This document shows positions 1 through 13,385 of a DNA stretch of 64,000 nt, in pieces. Made by a program: the position numbers and the translations under genes. Every line of letters starts with the position of its first letter. The stretch's first letter is position 1. Where the stretch lies: assembly GCA_933228915.1 (NCBI GenBank), contig OW121822.1:487865-551864 (forward strand). Reading direction: 5' to 3'. The notes beneath the pieces were generated by a model, which worked only from the letters and a program-made list of their open reading frames with translations, made no database searches and was not told the DNA's origin. This stretch comes from Telmatherina bonti. Lineage: Eukaryota; Chordata; Actinopteri; Atheriniformes; Telmatherinidae.

Positions 1-299
1 TGCTGTTCTCAACAGTTTCCAGCTGTTTAAACATATTGAACAGGATAAAGTAGTCTTTGTCCGGTTCTAGCAGTTTAGACAAAATTTGAGTAGTTTTGAC
101 AAGTTTTGAAGGGTTTAAGTTAAAGTAATTTCGATCAGTTTCCGCATGTTCAAGTAGTTCTTGGCAGTTACGAACATGAAAAAGCAGTTTCTGTCTATTT
201 TCAGCATTTTCATGCTGTTCTCAACAGTTTCAAGCTGTGTAAACATACTGAACAAGCTAAAGTAGTCTTTTTCCGGTTCTAGCAGTTTAGACAAAATTT

Positions 300-3200
300 G
301 AGTAGTTTTGACAATTTTTGAAGGGTTTAAGCTAGTTTAAGTAATTTCGATCAGTTTCCGCATGTTCAAGTAGTTCTTGGCAGTTACGAACAAGAAAAAG
401 CAGTTTCTGTCGAGTTTCAGCAGTTTCATGTAGTTCTCGACTTTTTAGAGCAGCTTAAAAGTATTGAACAGGATATAGCAGATTCTGTTTTGAGTAATTT
501 TGACCAGTTTTGATGGTTTCAAGCCAGTTTGAGCAGTTTCTGTCAAGTTTAAGCATTTTCTTGCTGTTCTCAACAGTTTCCAGCTGTTTAAACATATTGA
601 ACAGGATAAAGTAGTCTTTGTCCGGTTCTAGCAGTTTAGACTAAATTTGAGTAGTTTAGACAAGTCTTGAAGAGTTTAAGCTAGTTTAAGTAATTTTGAT
701 CAGTTTCCGCATGTTCAAGTAGTTCTTGGCATTTACGAACAAGAAAAAGCAGTTTCTGTATAGTTTCAGCAGTTTCATGTAGTTCTTGAAAGTTTAGAGC
801 AGCTTGAAAGTATTGAACAGGATATAGCAGATTCTGTTTGGTTTTAGCAGTTTAGACAAAATTTGAGTAGTTTTGACAAGTTTTGAAGGGTTTAAGCCAG
901 TTTAAGTAATTTTGATCAGTTTCCGCATGTTCAAGTAGTTCTTGGCAGTTACGAACAAGAAAAAGCAGTTTCTGTATAGTTTCAGCAGTTTCATGTAGTT
1001 CTTGAAAGTTTAGAGCAGCTTAAAAGTATTGAACAGGATATAGCAGATTCTGTTTGGTTTTTGCATTTTAGACTAGTTTTGAGTACTTTTGACCAGTTTT
1101 GATGGTTTCAAGCCAGTTTGAGCAGTTTCTGTCAAGTTTAAGCATTTTAATGCTGTTCTCAACACTTTAAGCTTTTTAAACATATTTAACAAGATAAAGT
1201 AGTCTTTGTCCGGTTCTAGCAGTTTAGACAAAATTTGAGCAGTTTAGACAAGTTTTGAAGGGTTTAAGCCAGTTTAAGTAATTTTGATCAGTTTCCGCAT
1301 GTTCAAGTAGTTCTTGGCAGTTACGAACAAGAAAAAGCCGTTTCTGTATAGTTTCAGCAGTTTCATGTAGTTTTCGACTGTTGAGAGCAGTCTGGAAAGT
1401 ATTGAACAGTATATGGCAGATTCTGTTTGGTTTTTGCAGTTTAGACTAGTTTTGAGTACTTTTGACCAGTTTTGATGGTTTCAAGCCAGTTTGAGCAGTT
1501 TCTGTCAAGTTTAAGCATTTTCATGCTGTTCTCAACAGTTTCGAGATGTTTAAACATATTGAACAGGATAAAGTAGTCTTTGTCCGATTCCCGTAGTTTA
1601 GACTAAATTTTGAGTGGTATTGACAAGTTTTGAAGGGTTTAAGCTAGTTTAAGTAATTTCGATCAGTTTCCGCATGTTCAAGTAGTTCTTGGCAGTTACG
1701 AACAAGAAAAAGCAGTTTCTGTCTAGTTTCAGCAGTTTAATGTAGTTCTCGACTTTTTAGAGCAGCTTAAAAGTATTGAACAAGATAAAGCAGATTCTGT
1801 TTGGTTTTAGCAGTTTAGACAAAATTTGAGTAGTTTTGACAAGTTTTGAAGGGTTTAAGCTAGTTTAAGTAATTTCGATCAGTTTCCGCATGTTCAAGTA
1901 GTTCTTGGCAGTTACGAACAAGAAAAAGCAGTTTCTGTCTAGTTTCAGCAGTTTCATGTAGTTCTCGACTTTTTAGAGCAGCTTAAAAGTATTGAACAGG
2001 ATATAGCAGATTCTGTCTGATTTTTTCTAGTTTAGACTAGTTTTGAGTACTTTTGACCAGTTTTGATGGTTTTAAGCCAGTTTGAGCAGTTTATGTCAAG
2101 TTTAAGCATTTTCATGCTGTACTCAACATTTTCGAACTTTTTAAACATATTGAACAAGATAAAGTAGTCTTTGTCCGGTTCTAGCAGTTTACACAAAATT
2201 TGAGTAGTTTTGACAAGTTTTGAAAGGTTTAAGCTAGTTTAAGTAATTTTGATCAGTTTCCGCATGTTCAAGTAGTTCTTGGCAGTTACGAACAAGAAAA
2301 AGCAGTTTCTGTATAGTTTCAGCAGTTTCATGTAGTTCTTGAAAGTTCAGAGCAGCTTAAAAGTATTGAACAGGATATAGCAGATTCTGTTTGGTTTTAA
2401 CAGTTTAGACTAGTTTTGAGTACTTTTGACCAGTTTTGGTGGTTTCAAGCCAGTTTGAGCAGTTTCTGTCAAGTTTAAGCATTTTCATGCTGTTCTCAAC
2501 AGTTTCGAGATGTTTAAACATATTGAACAGGATAAAGTAGTCTTTGTCCGATTCCTGTAGTTTAGACAAAATTTGTGTGGTATTGACAAGTTTTGAAGAG
2601 TTTAAGCTAGTTTAAGTAATTTTGATCAGTTTCCGCATGTTCAAGTAGTTCTTGGCAGTTACGAACAAGAAAAAGCAGTTTCTGTCTAGTTTCAGCAGTT
2701 TCATGTAGTTCTCGACTTTTTAGAGCAGCTTAAAAGTATTGAACAAGATATAGCAGATTCTGTTTGGTTTTAGCAGTTTAGACAAAATTTGAGTAGTTTT
2801 GACAAGTTTTGAAGGGTTTAAGCTAGTTTAAGTAATTTCGATCATTTTCCGCATGTTCAAGTAGTTCTTGGCAGTTACGAACAAGAAAAAGCAGTTTCTG
2901 TCTAGTTTCAGCAGTTTTATGTAGTTCTCGACTTTTTAGAGCAGCTTAAAAGTATTGAACAGGATATAGCAGATTCTGTTTGGTTTTTGCATTTTAGACT
3001 AGTTTTGAGTACTTTTGACCAGTTTTGATGGTTTCAAGCCAGTTTGAGCATTTTATGTCAAGTTTAAGCATTTTAATGCTGTTCTCAACACTTTAAGCTT
3101 TTTAAACATATTTAACAAGATAAAGTAGTCTTTGTCCGGTTCTAGCAGTTTAGACAAAATTTGAGCAGTTTAGACAAGTTTTGAAGGGTTTAAGCCAGTT

Positions 3201-6200
3201 TAAGTAATTTTGATCAGTTTCCGCATGTTCAAGTAGTTCTTGGCAGTTACGAACAAGAAAAAGCCGTTTCTGTATAGTTTCAGCAGTTTCATGTAGTTTT
3301 CGACTGTTGAGAGCAGTCTGGAAAGTATTGAACAGTATATGGCAGATTCTGTTTGGTTTTTGCAGTTTAGACTAGTTTTGAGTACTTTTGACCAGTTTTG
3401 ATGGTTTCAAGCCAGTTTGAGCAGTTTCTGTCAAGTTTAAGCATTTTCATGCTGTTCTCAACAGTTTCGAGATGTTTAAACATATTGAACAGGATAAAGT
3501 AGTCTTTGTCCGATTCCCGTAGTTTAGACTAAATTTTGAGTGGTATTGACAAGTTTTGAAGGGTTTAAGCTAGTTTAAGTAATTTCGATCAGTTTCCGCA
3601 TGTTCAAGTAGTTCTTGGCAGTTACGAACAAGAAAAAGCAGTTTCTGTCTAGTTTCAGCAGTTTAATGTAGTTCTCGACTTTTTAGAGCAGCTTAAAAGT
3701 ATTGAACAAGATAAAGCAGATTCTGTTTGGTTTTAGCAGTTTAGACAAAATTTGAGTAGTTTTGACAATTTTTGAAGGGTTTAAGCTAGTTTAAGTAATT
3801 TCGATCAGTTTCCGCATGTTCAAGTAGTTCTTGGCAGTTACGAACAAGAAAAAGCAGTTTCTGTCGAGTTTCAGCAGTTTCATGTAGTTCTCGACTTTTT
3901 AGAGCAGCTTAAAAGTATTGAACAGGATATAGCAGATTCTGTTTTGAGTAATTTTGACCAGTTTTGATGGTTTCAAGCCAGTTTGAGCAGTTTCTGTCAA
4001 GTTTAAGCATTTTCTTGCTGTTCTCAACAGTTTCCAGCTGTTTAAACATATTGAACAGGATAAAGTAGTCTTTGTCCGGTTCTAGCAGTTTAGACTAAAT
4101 TTGAGTAGTTTAGACAAGTCTTGAAGAGTTTAAGCTAGTTTAAGTAATTTTGATCAGTTTCCGCATGTTCAAGTAGTTCTTGGCATTTACGAACAAGAAA
4201 AAGCAGTTTCTGTATAGTTTCAGCAGTTTCATGTAGTTCTTGAAAGTTTAGAGCAGCTTGAAAGTATTGAACAGGATATAGCAGATTCTGTTTGGTTTTA
4301 GCAGTTTAGACAAAATTTGAGTAGTTTTGACAAGTTTTGAAGGGTTTAAGCCAGTTTAAGTAATTTTGATCAGTTTCCGCATGTTCAAGTAGTTCTTGGC
4401 AGTTACGAACAAGAAAAAGCAGTTTCTGTATAGTTTCAGCAGTTTCATGTAGTTCTTGAAAGTTTAGAGCAGCTTAAAAGTATTGAACAGGATATAGCAG
4501 ATTCTGTTTGGTTTTTGCATTTTAGACTAGTTTTGAGTACTTTTGACCAGTTTTGATGGTTTCAAGCCAGTTTGAGCAGTTTCTGTCAAGTTTAAGCATT
4601 TTAATGCTGTTCTCAACACTTTAAGCTTTTTAAACATATTTAACAAGATAAAGTAGTCTTTGTCCGGTTCTAGCAGTTTAGACAAAATTTGAGCAGTTTA
4701 GACAAGTTTTGAAGGGTTTAAGCCAGTTTAAGTAATTTTGATCAGTTTCCGCATGTTCAAGTAGTTCTTGGCAGTTACGAACAAGAAAAAGCCGTTTCTG
4801 TATAGTTTCAGCAGTTTCATGTAGTTTTCGACTGTTGAGAGCAGTCTGGAAAGTATTGAACAGTATATGGCAGATTCTGTTTGGTTTTTGCAGTTTAGAC
4901 TAGTTTTGAGTACTTTTGACCAGTTTTGATGGTTTCAAGCCAGTTTGAGCAGTTTCTGTCAAGTTTAAGCATTTTCATGCTGTTCTCAACAGTTTCGAGA
5001 TGTTTAAACATATTGAACAGGATAAAGTAGTCTTTGTCCGATTCCCGTAGTTTAGACTAAATTTTGAGTGGTATTGACAAGTTTTGAAGGGTTTAAGCTA
5101 GTTTAAGTAATTTCGATCAGTTTCCGCATGTTCAAGTAGTTCTTGGCAGTTACGAACAAGAAAAAGCAGTTTCTGTCTAGTTTCAGCAGTTTAATGTAGT
5201 TCTCGACTTTTTAGAGCAGCTTAAAAGTATTGAACAAGATAAAGCAGATTCTGTTTGGTTTTAGCAGTTTAGACAAAATTTGAGTAGTTTTGACAAGTTT
5301 TGAAGGGTTTAAGCTAGTTTAAGTAATTTCGATCAGTTTCCGCATGTTCAAGTAGTTCTTGGCAGTTACGAACAAGAAAAAGCAGTTTCTGTCTAGTTTC
5401 AGCAGTTTCATGTAGTTCTCGACTTTTTAGAGCAGCTTAAAAGTATTGAACAGGATATAGCAGATTCTGTCTGATTTTTTCTAGTTTAGACTAGTTTTGA
5501 GTACTTTTGACCAGTTTTGATGGTTTTAAGCCAGTTTGAGCAGTTTATGTCAAGTTTAAGCATTTTCATGCTGTACTCAACATTTTCGAACTTTTTAAAC
5601 ATATTGAACAAGATAAAGTAGTCTTTGTCCGGTTCTAGCAGTTTACACAAAATTTGAGTAGTTTTGACAAGTTTTGAAAGGTTTAAGCTAGTTTAAGTAA
5701 TTTTGATCAGTTTCCGCATGTTCAAGTAGTTCTTGGCAGTTACGAACAAGAAAAAGCAGTTTCTGTATAGTTTCAGCAGTTTCATGTAGTTCTTGAAAGT
5801 TCAGAGCAGCTTAAAAGTATTGAACAGGATATAGCAGATTCTGTTTGGTTTTAACAGTTTAGACTAGTTTTGAGTACTTTTGACCAGTTTTGGTGGTTTC
5901 AAGCCAGTTTGAGCAGTTTCTGTCAAGTTTAAGCATTTTCATGCTGTTCTCAACAGTTTCGAGATGTTTAAACATATTGAACAGGATAAAGTAGTCTTTG
6001 TCCGATTCCTGTAGTTTAGACAAAATTTGTGTGGTATTGACAAGTTTTGAAGAGTTTAAGCTAGTTTAAGTAATTTTGATCAGTTTCCGCATGTTCAAGT
6101 AGTTCTTGGCAGTTACGAACAAGAAAAAGCAGTTTCTGTCTAGTTTCAGCAGTTTCATGTAGTTCTCGACTTTTTAGAGCAGCTTAAAAGTATTGAACAA

Positions 6201-7207
6201 GATATAGCAGATTCTGTTTGGTTTTAGCAGTTTAGACAAAATTTGAGTAGTTTTGACAAGTTTTGAAGGGTTTAAGCTAGTTTAAGTAATTTCGATCATT
6301 TTCCGCATGTTCAAGTAGTTCTTGGCAGTTACGAACAAGAAAAAGCAGTTTCTGTCTAGTTTCAGCAGTTTTATGTAGTTCTCGACTTTTTAGAGCAGCT
6401 TAAAAGTATTGAACAGGATATAGCAGATTCTGTTTGGTTTTTGCATTTTAGACTAGTTTTGAGTACTTTTGACCAGTTTTGATGGTTTCAAGCCAGTTTG
6501 AGCAGTTTATGTCAAGTTTAAGCATTTTAATGCTGTTCTCAACACTTTAAGCTTTTTAAACATATTTAACAAGATAAAGTAGTCTTTGTCCGGTTCTAGC
6601 AGTTTAGACAAAATTTGAGCAGTTTAGACAAGTTTTGAAGGGTTTAAGCCAGTTTAAGTAATTTTGATCAGTTTCCGCATGTTCAAGTAGTTCTTGGCAG
6701 TTACGAACAAGAAAAAGCCGTTTCTGTATAGTTTCAGCAGTTTCATGTAGTTTTCGACTGTTGAGAGCAGTCTGGAAAGTATTGAACAGTATATGGCAGA
6801 TTCTGTTTGGTTTTTGCAGTTTAGACTAGTTTTGAGTACTTTTGACCAGTTTTGATGGTTTCAAGCCAGTTTGAGCAGTTTCTGTCAAGTTTAAGCATTT
6901 TCATGCTGTTCTCAACAGTTTCGAGATGTTTAAACATATTGAACAGGATAAAGTAGTCTTTGTCCGATTCCCGTAGTTTAGACTAAATTTTGAGTGGTAT
7001 TGACAAGTTTTGAAGGGTTTAAGCTAGTTTAAGTAATTTCGATCAGTTTCCGCATGTTCAAGTAGTTCTTGGCAGTTACGAACAAGAAAAAGCAGTTTCT
7101 GTCTAGTTTCAGCAGTTTAATGTAGTTCTCGACTTTTTAGAGCAGCTTAAAAGTATTGAACAAGATAAAGCAGATTCTGTTTGGTTTTAGCAGTTTAGAC
7201 AAAATTT
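300..7207. repeat. Higher-order satellite repeat, 3,454-bp period, two copies
   Basis: The sequence from about 300 to 3,753 recurs at an offset of 3,454 bp (tttgacaatt at 307 and 3,761; the cgattcccgtag variant at 1,581 and 5,035, and at 3,507 and 6,961). The period is the sum of a 1,926-bp block and a 1,528-bp block, eleven monomers in all. The copies differ only by scattered changes, such as gagcatttta near 3,047 versus gagcagttta near 6,501. This high identity between copies with much lower identity between neighbouring monomers is the signature of recent unequal exchange of large blocks. Confidence 0.85.
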
Positions 7208-10200
7208 GAGTAGTTTTGACAAGTTTTGAAGGGTTTAAGCTAGTTTAAGTAATTTCGATCAGTTTCCGCATGTTCAAGTAGTTCTTGGCAGTTACGAACA
7301 AGAAAAAGCAGTTTCTGTCTAGTTTCAGCAGTTTCATGTAGTTCTCGACTTTTTAGAGCAGCTTAAAAGTATTGAACAGGATATAGCAGATTCTGTCTGA
7401 TTTTTTCTAGTTTAGACTAGTTTTGAGTACTTTTGACCAGTTTTGATGGTTTTAAGCCAGTTTGAGCAGTTTATGTCAAGTTTAAGCATTTTCATGCTGT
7501 TCTCAACATTTTCGAACTTTTTAAACATATTGAACAAGATAAAGTAGTCTTTGTCCGGTTCTAGCAGTTTACACAAAATTTGAGTAGTTTTGACAAGTTT
7601 TGAAAGGTTTAAGCTAGTTTAAGTAATTTTGATCAGTTTCCGCATGTTCAAGTAGTTCTTGGCAGTTACGAACAAGAAAAAGCAGTTTCTGTATAGTTTC
7701 AGCAGTTTCATGTAGTATTTGAAAGTTCAGAGCAGCTTAAAAGTATTGAACAGGATATAGCAGATTCTGTTTGGTTTTAACAGTTTAGACTAGTTTTGAG
7801 TACTTTTGACCAGTTTTGGTGGTTTCAAGCCAGTTTGAGCAGTTTCTGTCAAGTTTAAGCATTTTCATGCTGTTCTCAACAGTTTCGAGATGTTTAAACA
7901 TATTGAACAGGATAAAGTAGTCTTTGTCCGATTCCTGTAGTTTAGACAAAATTTGTGTGGTATTGACAAGTTTTGAAGAGTTTAAGCTAGTTTAAGTAAT
8001 TTTGATCAGTTTCCGCATGTTCAAGTAGTTCTTCGCAGTTACGAACAAGAAAAAGCAGTTTCTGTCTAGTTTCAGCATTTTCATGCTGTTCTCGACTTTT
8101 TAGAGCAGCTTAAAAGTATTGAACAGGATATAGCAGATTCTGTTTTGAGTACTTTTGACCAGTTTTGATGGTTTCAAGCCAGTTTGAGCAGTTTATGTCA
8201 AGTTTAAGCATTTTAATGCTGTTCTCAACACTTTAAGCTTTTTAAACATATTTAACAAGATAAAGTAGTCTTTGTCCGGTTCTAGCAGTTTAGACAAAAT
8301 TTGAGTAGTTTTTACAAGTTTTGAAGGGTTTAAGCCAGTTTAAGTAATTTTGATCAGTTTCCGCATGTTCAAGTAGTTCTTGGCAGTTACGAACAAGAAA
8401 AAGCCGTTTCTGTATAGTTTCAGCAGTTTCATGTAGTTTTCGACTGTTGAGAGCAGTCTGGAAAGTATTGAACAGTATATGGCAGATTCTGTTTGGTTTT
8501 TGCAGTTTAGACTAGTTTTGAGTACTTTTGACCAGTTTTGATGGTTTCAAGCCAGTTTGAGCAGTTTCTGTCAAGTTTAAGCATTTTCATGCTGTTCTCA
8601 ACAGTTTCGAGATGTTTAAACATATTGAACAGGATAAAGTAGTCTTTGTCCGATTCCCGTAGTTTAGACTAAATTTTGAGTGGTATTGACAAGTTTTGAA
8701 GGGTTTAAGCTAGTTTAAGTAATTTCGATCAGTTTCCGCATGTTCAAGTAGTTCTTGGCAGTTACGAACAAGAAAAAGCAGTTTCTGTCTAGTTTCAGCA
8801 GTTTAATGTAGTTCTCGACTTTTTAGAGCAGCTTAAAAGTATTGAACAAGATAAAGCAGATTCTGTTTGGTTTTAGCAGTTTAGACAAAATTTGAGTAGT
8901 TTTGACAAGTTTTGAAGGGTTTAAGCTAGTTTAAGTAATTTCGATCAGTTTCCGCATGTTCAAGTAGTTCTTGGCAGTTACGAACAAGAAAAAGCAGTTT
9001 CTGTCTAGTTTCAGCAGTTTCATGTAGTTCTCGACTTTTTAGAGCAGCTTAAAAGTATTGAACAGGATATAGCAGATTCTGTCTGATTTTTTCTAGTTTA
9101 GACTAGTTTTGAGTACTTTTGACCAGTTTTGATGGTTTTAAGCCAGTTTGAGCAGTTTATGTCAAGTTTAAGCATTTTCATGCTGTTCTCAACATTTTCG
9201 AACTTTTTAAACATATTGAACAAGATAAAGTAGTCTTTGTCCGGTTCTAGCAGTTTACACAAAATTTGAGTAGTTTTGACAAGTTTTGAAAGGTTTAAGC
9301 TAGTTTAAGTAATTTTGATCAGTTTCCGCATGTTCAAGTAGTTCTTGGCAGTTACGAACAAGAAAAAGCAGTTTCTGTATAGTTTCAGCAGTTTTATGTA
9401 GTTCTCGACTTTTTAGAGCAGCTTAAAAGTATTGAACAGGATATAGCAGATTCTGTTTTGAGTACTTTTGACCAGTTTTGATGGTTTCAAGCCAGTTTGA
9501 GCAGTTTCTGTCAAGTTTAAGCATTTTAATGCTGTTCTCAACAGTTTCAAGCTTTTTAAACATATTTAACAAGATAAAGTAGTCTTTGTCCGGTTCTAGC
9601 AGTTTAGACAAAATTTGAGTAGTTTTTACAAGTTTTGAAGGGTTTAAGCCAGTTTAAGTAATTTTGATCAGTTTCCGCATGTTCAAGTAGTTCTTGGCAG
9701 TTACGAACAAGAAAAAGCCGTTTCTGTATAGTTTCAGCAGTTTCATGTAGTTTTCGACTGTTGAGAGCAGTCTGGAAAGTATTGAACAGTATATGGCAGA
9801 TTCTGTTTGGTTTTTGCAGTTTAGACTAGTTTTGAGTACTTTTGACCAGTTTTGATGGTTTCAAGCCAGTTTGAGCAGTTTCTGTCAAGTTTAAGCATTT
9901 TCATGCTGTTCTCAACAGTTTCGAGATGTTTAAACATATTGAACAGGATAAAGTAGTCTTTGTCCGATTCCCGTAGTTTAGACTAAATTTTGAGTGGTAT
10001 TGACAAGTTTTGAAGGGTTTAAGCTAGTTTAAGTAATTTCGATCAGTTTCCGCATGTTCAAGTAGTTCTTGGCAGTTACGAACAAGAAAAAGCAGTTTCT
10101 GTCTAGTTTCAGCAGTTTAATGTAGTTCTCGACTTTTTAGAGCAGCTTAAAAGTATTGAACAAGATAAAGCAGATTCTGTTTGGTTTTAGCAGTTTAGAC

Positions 10201-12390
10201 AAAATTTGAGTAGTTTTGACAAGTTTTGAAGGGTTTAAGCTAGTTTAAGTAATTTCGATCAGTTTCCGCATGTTCAAGTAGTTCTTGGCAGTTACGAACA
10301 AGAAAAAGCAGTTTCTGTCTAGTTTCAGCAGTTTCATGTAGTTCTCGACTTTTTAGAGCAGCTTAAAAGTATTGAACAGGATATAGCAGATTCTGTCTGA
10401 TTTTTTCTAGTTTAGACTAGTTTTGAGTACTTTTGACCAGTTTTGATGGTTTTAAGCCAGTTTGAGCAGTTTATGTCAAGTTTAAGCATTTTCATGCTGT
10501 TCTCAACATTTTCGAACTTTTTAAACATATTGAACAAGATAAAGTAGTCTTTGTCCGGTTCTAGCAGTTTACACAAAATTTGAGTAGTTTTGACAAGTTT
10601 TGAAAGGTTTAAGCTAGTTTAAGTAATTTTGATCAGTTTCCGCATGTTCAAGTAGTTCTTGGCAGTTACGAACAAGAAAAAGCAGTTTCTGTATAGTTTC
10701 AGCAGTTTCATGTAGTATTTGAAAGTTCAGAGCAGCTTAAAAGTATTGAACAGGATATAGCAGATTCTGTTTGGTTTTAACAGTTTAGACTAGTTTTGAG
10801 TACTTTTGACCAGTTTTGGTGGTTTCAAGCCAGTTTGAGCAGTTTCTGTCAAGTTTAAGCATTTTCATGCTGTTCTCAACAGTTTCGAGATGTTTAAACA
10901 TATTGAACAGGATAAAGTAGTCTTTGTCCGATTCCTGTAGTTTAGACAAAATTTGTGTGGTATTGACAAGTTTTGAAGAGTTTAAGCTAGTTTAAGTAAT
11001 TTTGATCAGTTTCCGCATGTTCAAGTAGTTCTTCGCAGTTACGAACAAGAAAAAGCAGTTTCTGTCTAGTTTCAGCATTTTCATGCTGTTCTCGACTTTT
11101 TAGAGCAGCTTAAAAGTATTGAACAGGATATAGCAGATTCTGTTTTGAGTACTTTTGACCAGTTTTGATGGTTTCAAGCCAGTTTGAGCAGTTTATGTCA
11201 AGTTTAAGCATTTTAATGCTGTTCTCAACACTTTAAGCTTTTTAAACATATTTAACAAGATAAAGTAGTCTTTGTCCGGTTCTAGCAGTTTAGACAAAAT
11301 TTGAGCAGTTTAGACAAGTTTTGAAGGGTTTAAGCCAGTTTAAGTAATTTTGATCAGTTTCCGCATGTTCAAGTAGTTCTTGGCAGTTACGAACAAGAAA
11401 AAGCCGTTTCTGTATAGTTTCAGCAGTTTCATGTAGTTTTCGACTGTTGAGAGCAGTCTGGAAAGTATTGAACAGTATATGGCAGATTCTGTTTGGTTTT
11501 TGCAGTTTAGACTAGTTTTGAGTACTTTTGACCAGTTTTGATGGTTTCAAGCCAGTTTGAGCAGTTTCTGTCAAGTTTAAGCATTTTCATGCTGTTCTCA
11601 ACAGTTTCGAGATGTTTAAACATATTGAACAGGATAAAGTAGTCTTTGTCCGATTCCCGTAGTTTAGACTAAATTTTGAGTGGTATTGACAAGTTTTGAA
11701 GGGTTTAAGCTAGTTTAAGTAATTTCGATCAGTTTCCGCATGTTCAAGTAGTTCTTGGCAGTTACGAACAAGAAAAAGCAGTTTCTGTCTAGTTTCAGCA
11801 GTTTAATGTAGTTCTCGACTTTTTAGAGCAGCTTAAAAGTATTGAACAAGATAAAGCAGATTCTGTTTGGTTTTAGCAGTTTAGACAAAATTTGAGTAGT
11901 TTTGACAAGTTTTGAAGGGTTTAAGCTAGTTTAAGTAATTTCGATCAGTTTCCGCATGTTCAAGTAGTTCTTGGCAGTTACGAACAAGAAAAAGCAGTTT
12001 CTGTCTAGTTTCAGCAGTTTCATGTAGTTCTCGACTTTTTAGAGCAGCTTAAAAGTATTGAACAGGATATAGCAGATTCTGTCTGATTTTTTCTAGTTTA
12101 GACTAGTTTTGAGTACTTTTGACCAGTTTTGATGGTTTTAAGCCAGTTTGAGCAGTTTATGTCAAGTTTAAGCATTTTCATGCTGTTCTCAACATTTTCG
12201 AACTTTTTAAACATATTGAACAAGATAAAGTAGTCTTTGTCCGGTTCTAGCAGTTTACACAAAATTTGAGTAGTTTTGACAAGTTTTGAAAGGTTTAAGC
12301 TAGTTTAAGTAATTTTGATCAGTTTCCGCATGTTCAAGTAGTTCTTGGCAGTTACGAACAAGAAAAAGCAGTTTCTGTATAGTTTCAGCA
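6676..12390. repeat. Higher-order satellite repeat, 3,000-bp period
   Basis: The block of about 2.7 kb at 6,676-9,390 recurs almost unchanged at 9,676-12,390. Shared private variants include gtagtatttgaaag (7,714 and 10,714) and cttcgcagtt (8,032 and 11,032). A small difference exists near 8,311/11,311 (gtttttaca versus gtttagaca). The copies part company near 9,393/12,391, where one takes the tttatgtagttctcg variant and the other the tttcatgtagtattt variant. It overlaps the end of the 3,454-bp regime, so two periods were established in adjacent parts of one array. Confidence 0.8.
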
Positions 12391-13385
12391 GTTTCATGTA
12401 GTATTTGAAAGTTCAGAGCAGCTTAAAAGTATTGAACAGGATATAGCAGATTCTGTTTGGTTTTAACAGTTTAGACTAGTTTTGAGTACTTTTGACCAGT
12501 TTTGGTGGTTTCAAGCCAGTTTGAGCAGTTTCTGTCAAGTTTAAGCATTTTCATGCTGTTCTCAACAGTTTCGAGATGTTTAAACATATTGAACAGGATA
12601 AAGTAGTCTTTGTCCGATTCCTGTAGTTTAGACAAAATTTGTGTGGTATTGACAAGTTTTGAAGAGTTTAAGCTAGTTTAAGTAATTTTGATCAGTTTCC
12701 GCATGTTCAAGTAGTTCTTCGCAGTTACGAACAAGAAAAAGCAGTTTCTGTCTAGTTTCAGCAGTTTAATGTAGTTCTCGACTTTTTAGAGCAGCTTAAA
12801 AGTATTGAACAAGATAAAGCAGATTCTGTTTGGTTTTAGCAGTTTAGACAAAATTTGAGTAGTTTTGACAAGTTTTGAAGGGTTTAAGCTAGTTTAAGTA
12901 ATTTCGATCAGTTTCCGCATGTTCAAGTAGTTCTTGGCAGTTACGAACAAGAAAAAGCAGTTTCTGTCTAGTTTCAGCAGTTTCATGTAGTTCTCGACTT
13001 TTTAGAGCAGCTTAAAAGTATTGAACAGGATATAGCAGATTCTGTCTGATTTTTTCTAGTTTAGACTAGTTTTGAGTACTTTTGACCAGTTTTGATGGTT
13101 TTAAGCCAGTTTGAGCAGTTTATGTCAAGTTTAAGCATTTTCATGCTGTTCTCAACATTTTCGAACTTTTTAAACATATTGAACAAGATAAAGTAGTCTT
13201 TGTCCGGTTCTAGCAGTTTACACAAAATTTGAGTAGTTTTGACAAGTTTTGAAAGGTTTAAGCTAGTTTAAGTAATTTTGATCAGTTTCCGCATGTTCAA
13301 GTAGTTCTTGGCAGTTACGAACAAGAAAAAGCAGTTTCTGTATAGTTTCAGCAGTTTTATGTAGTTCTCGACTTTTTAGAGCAGC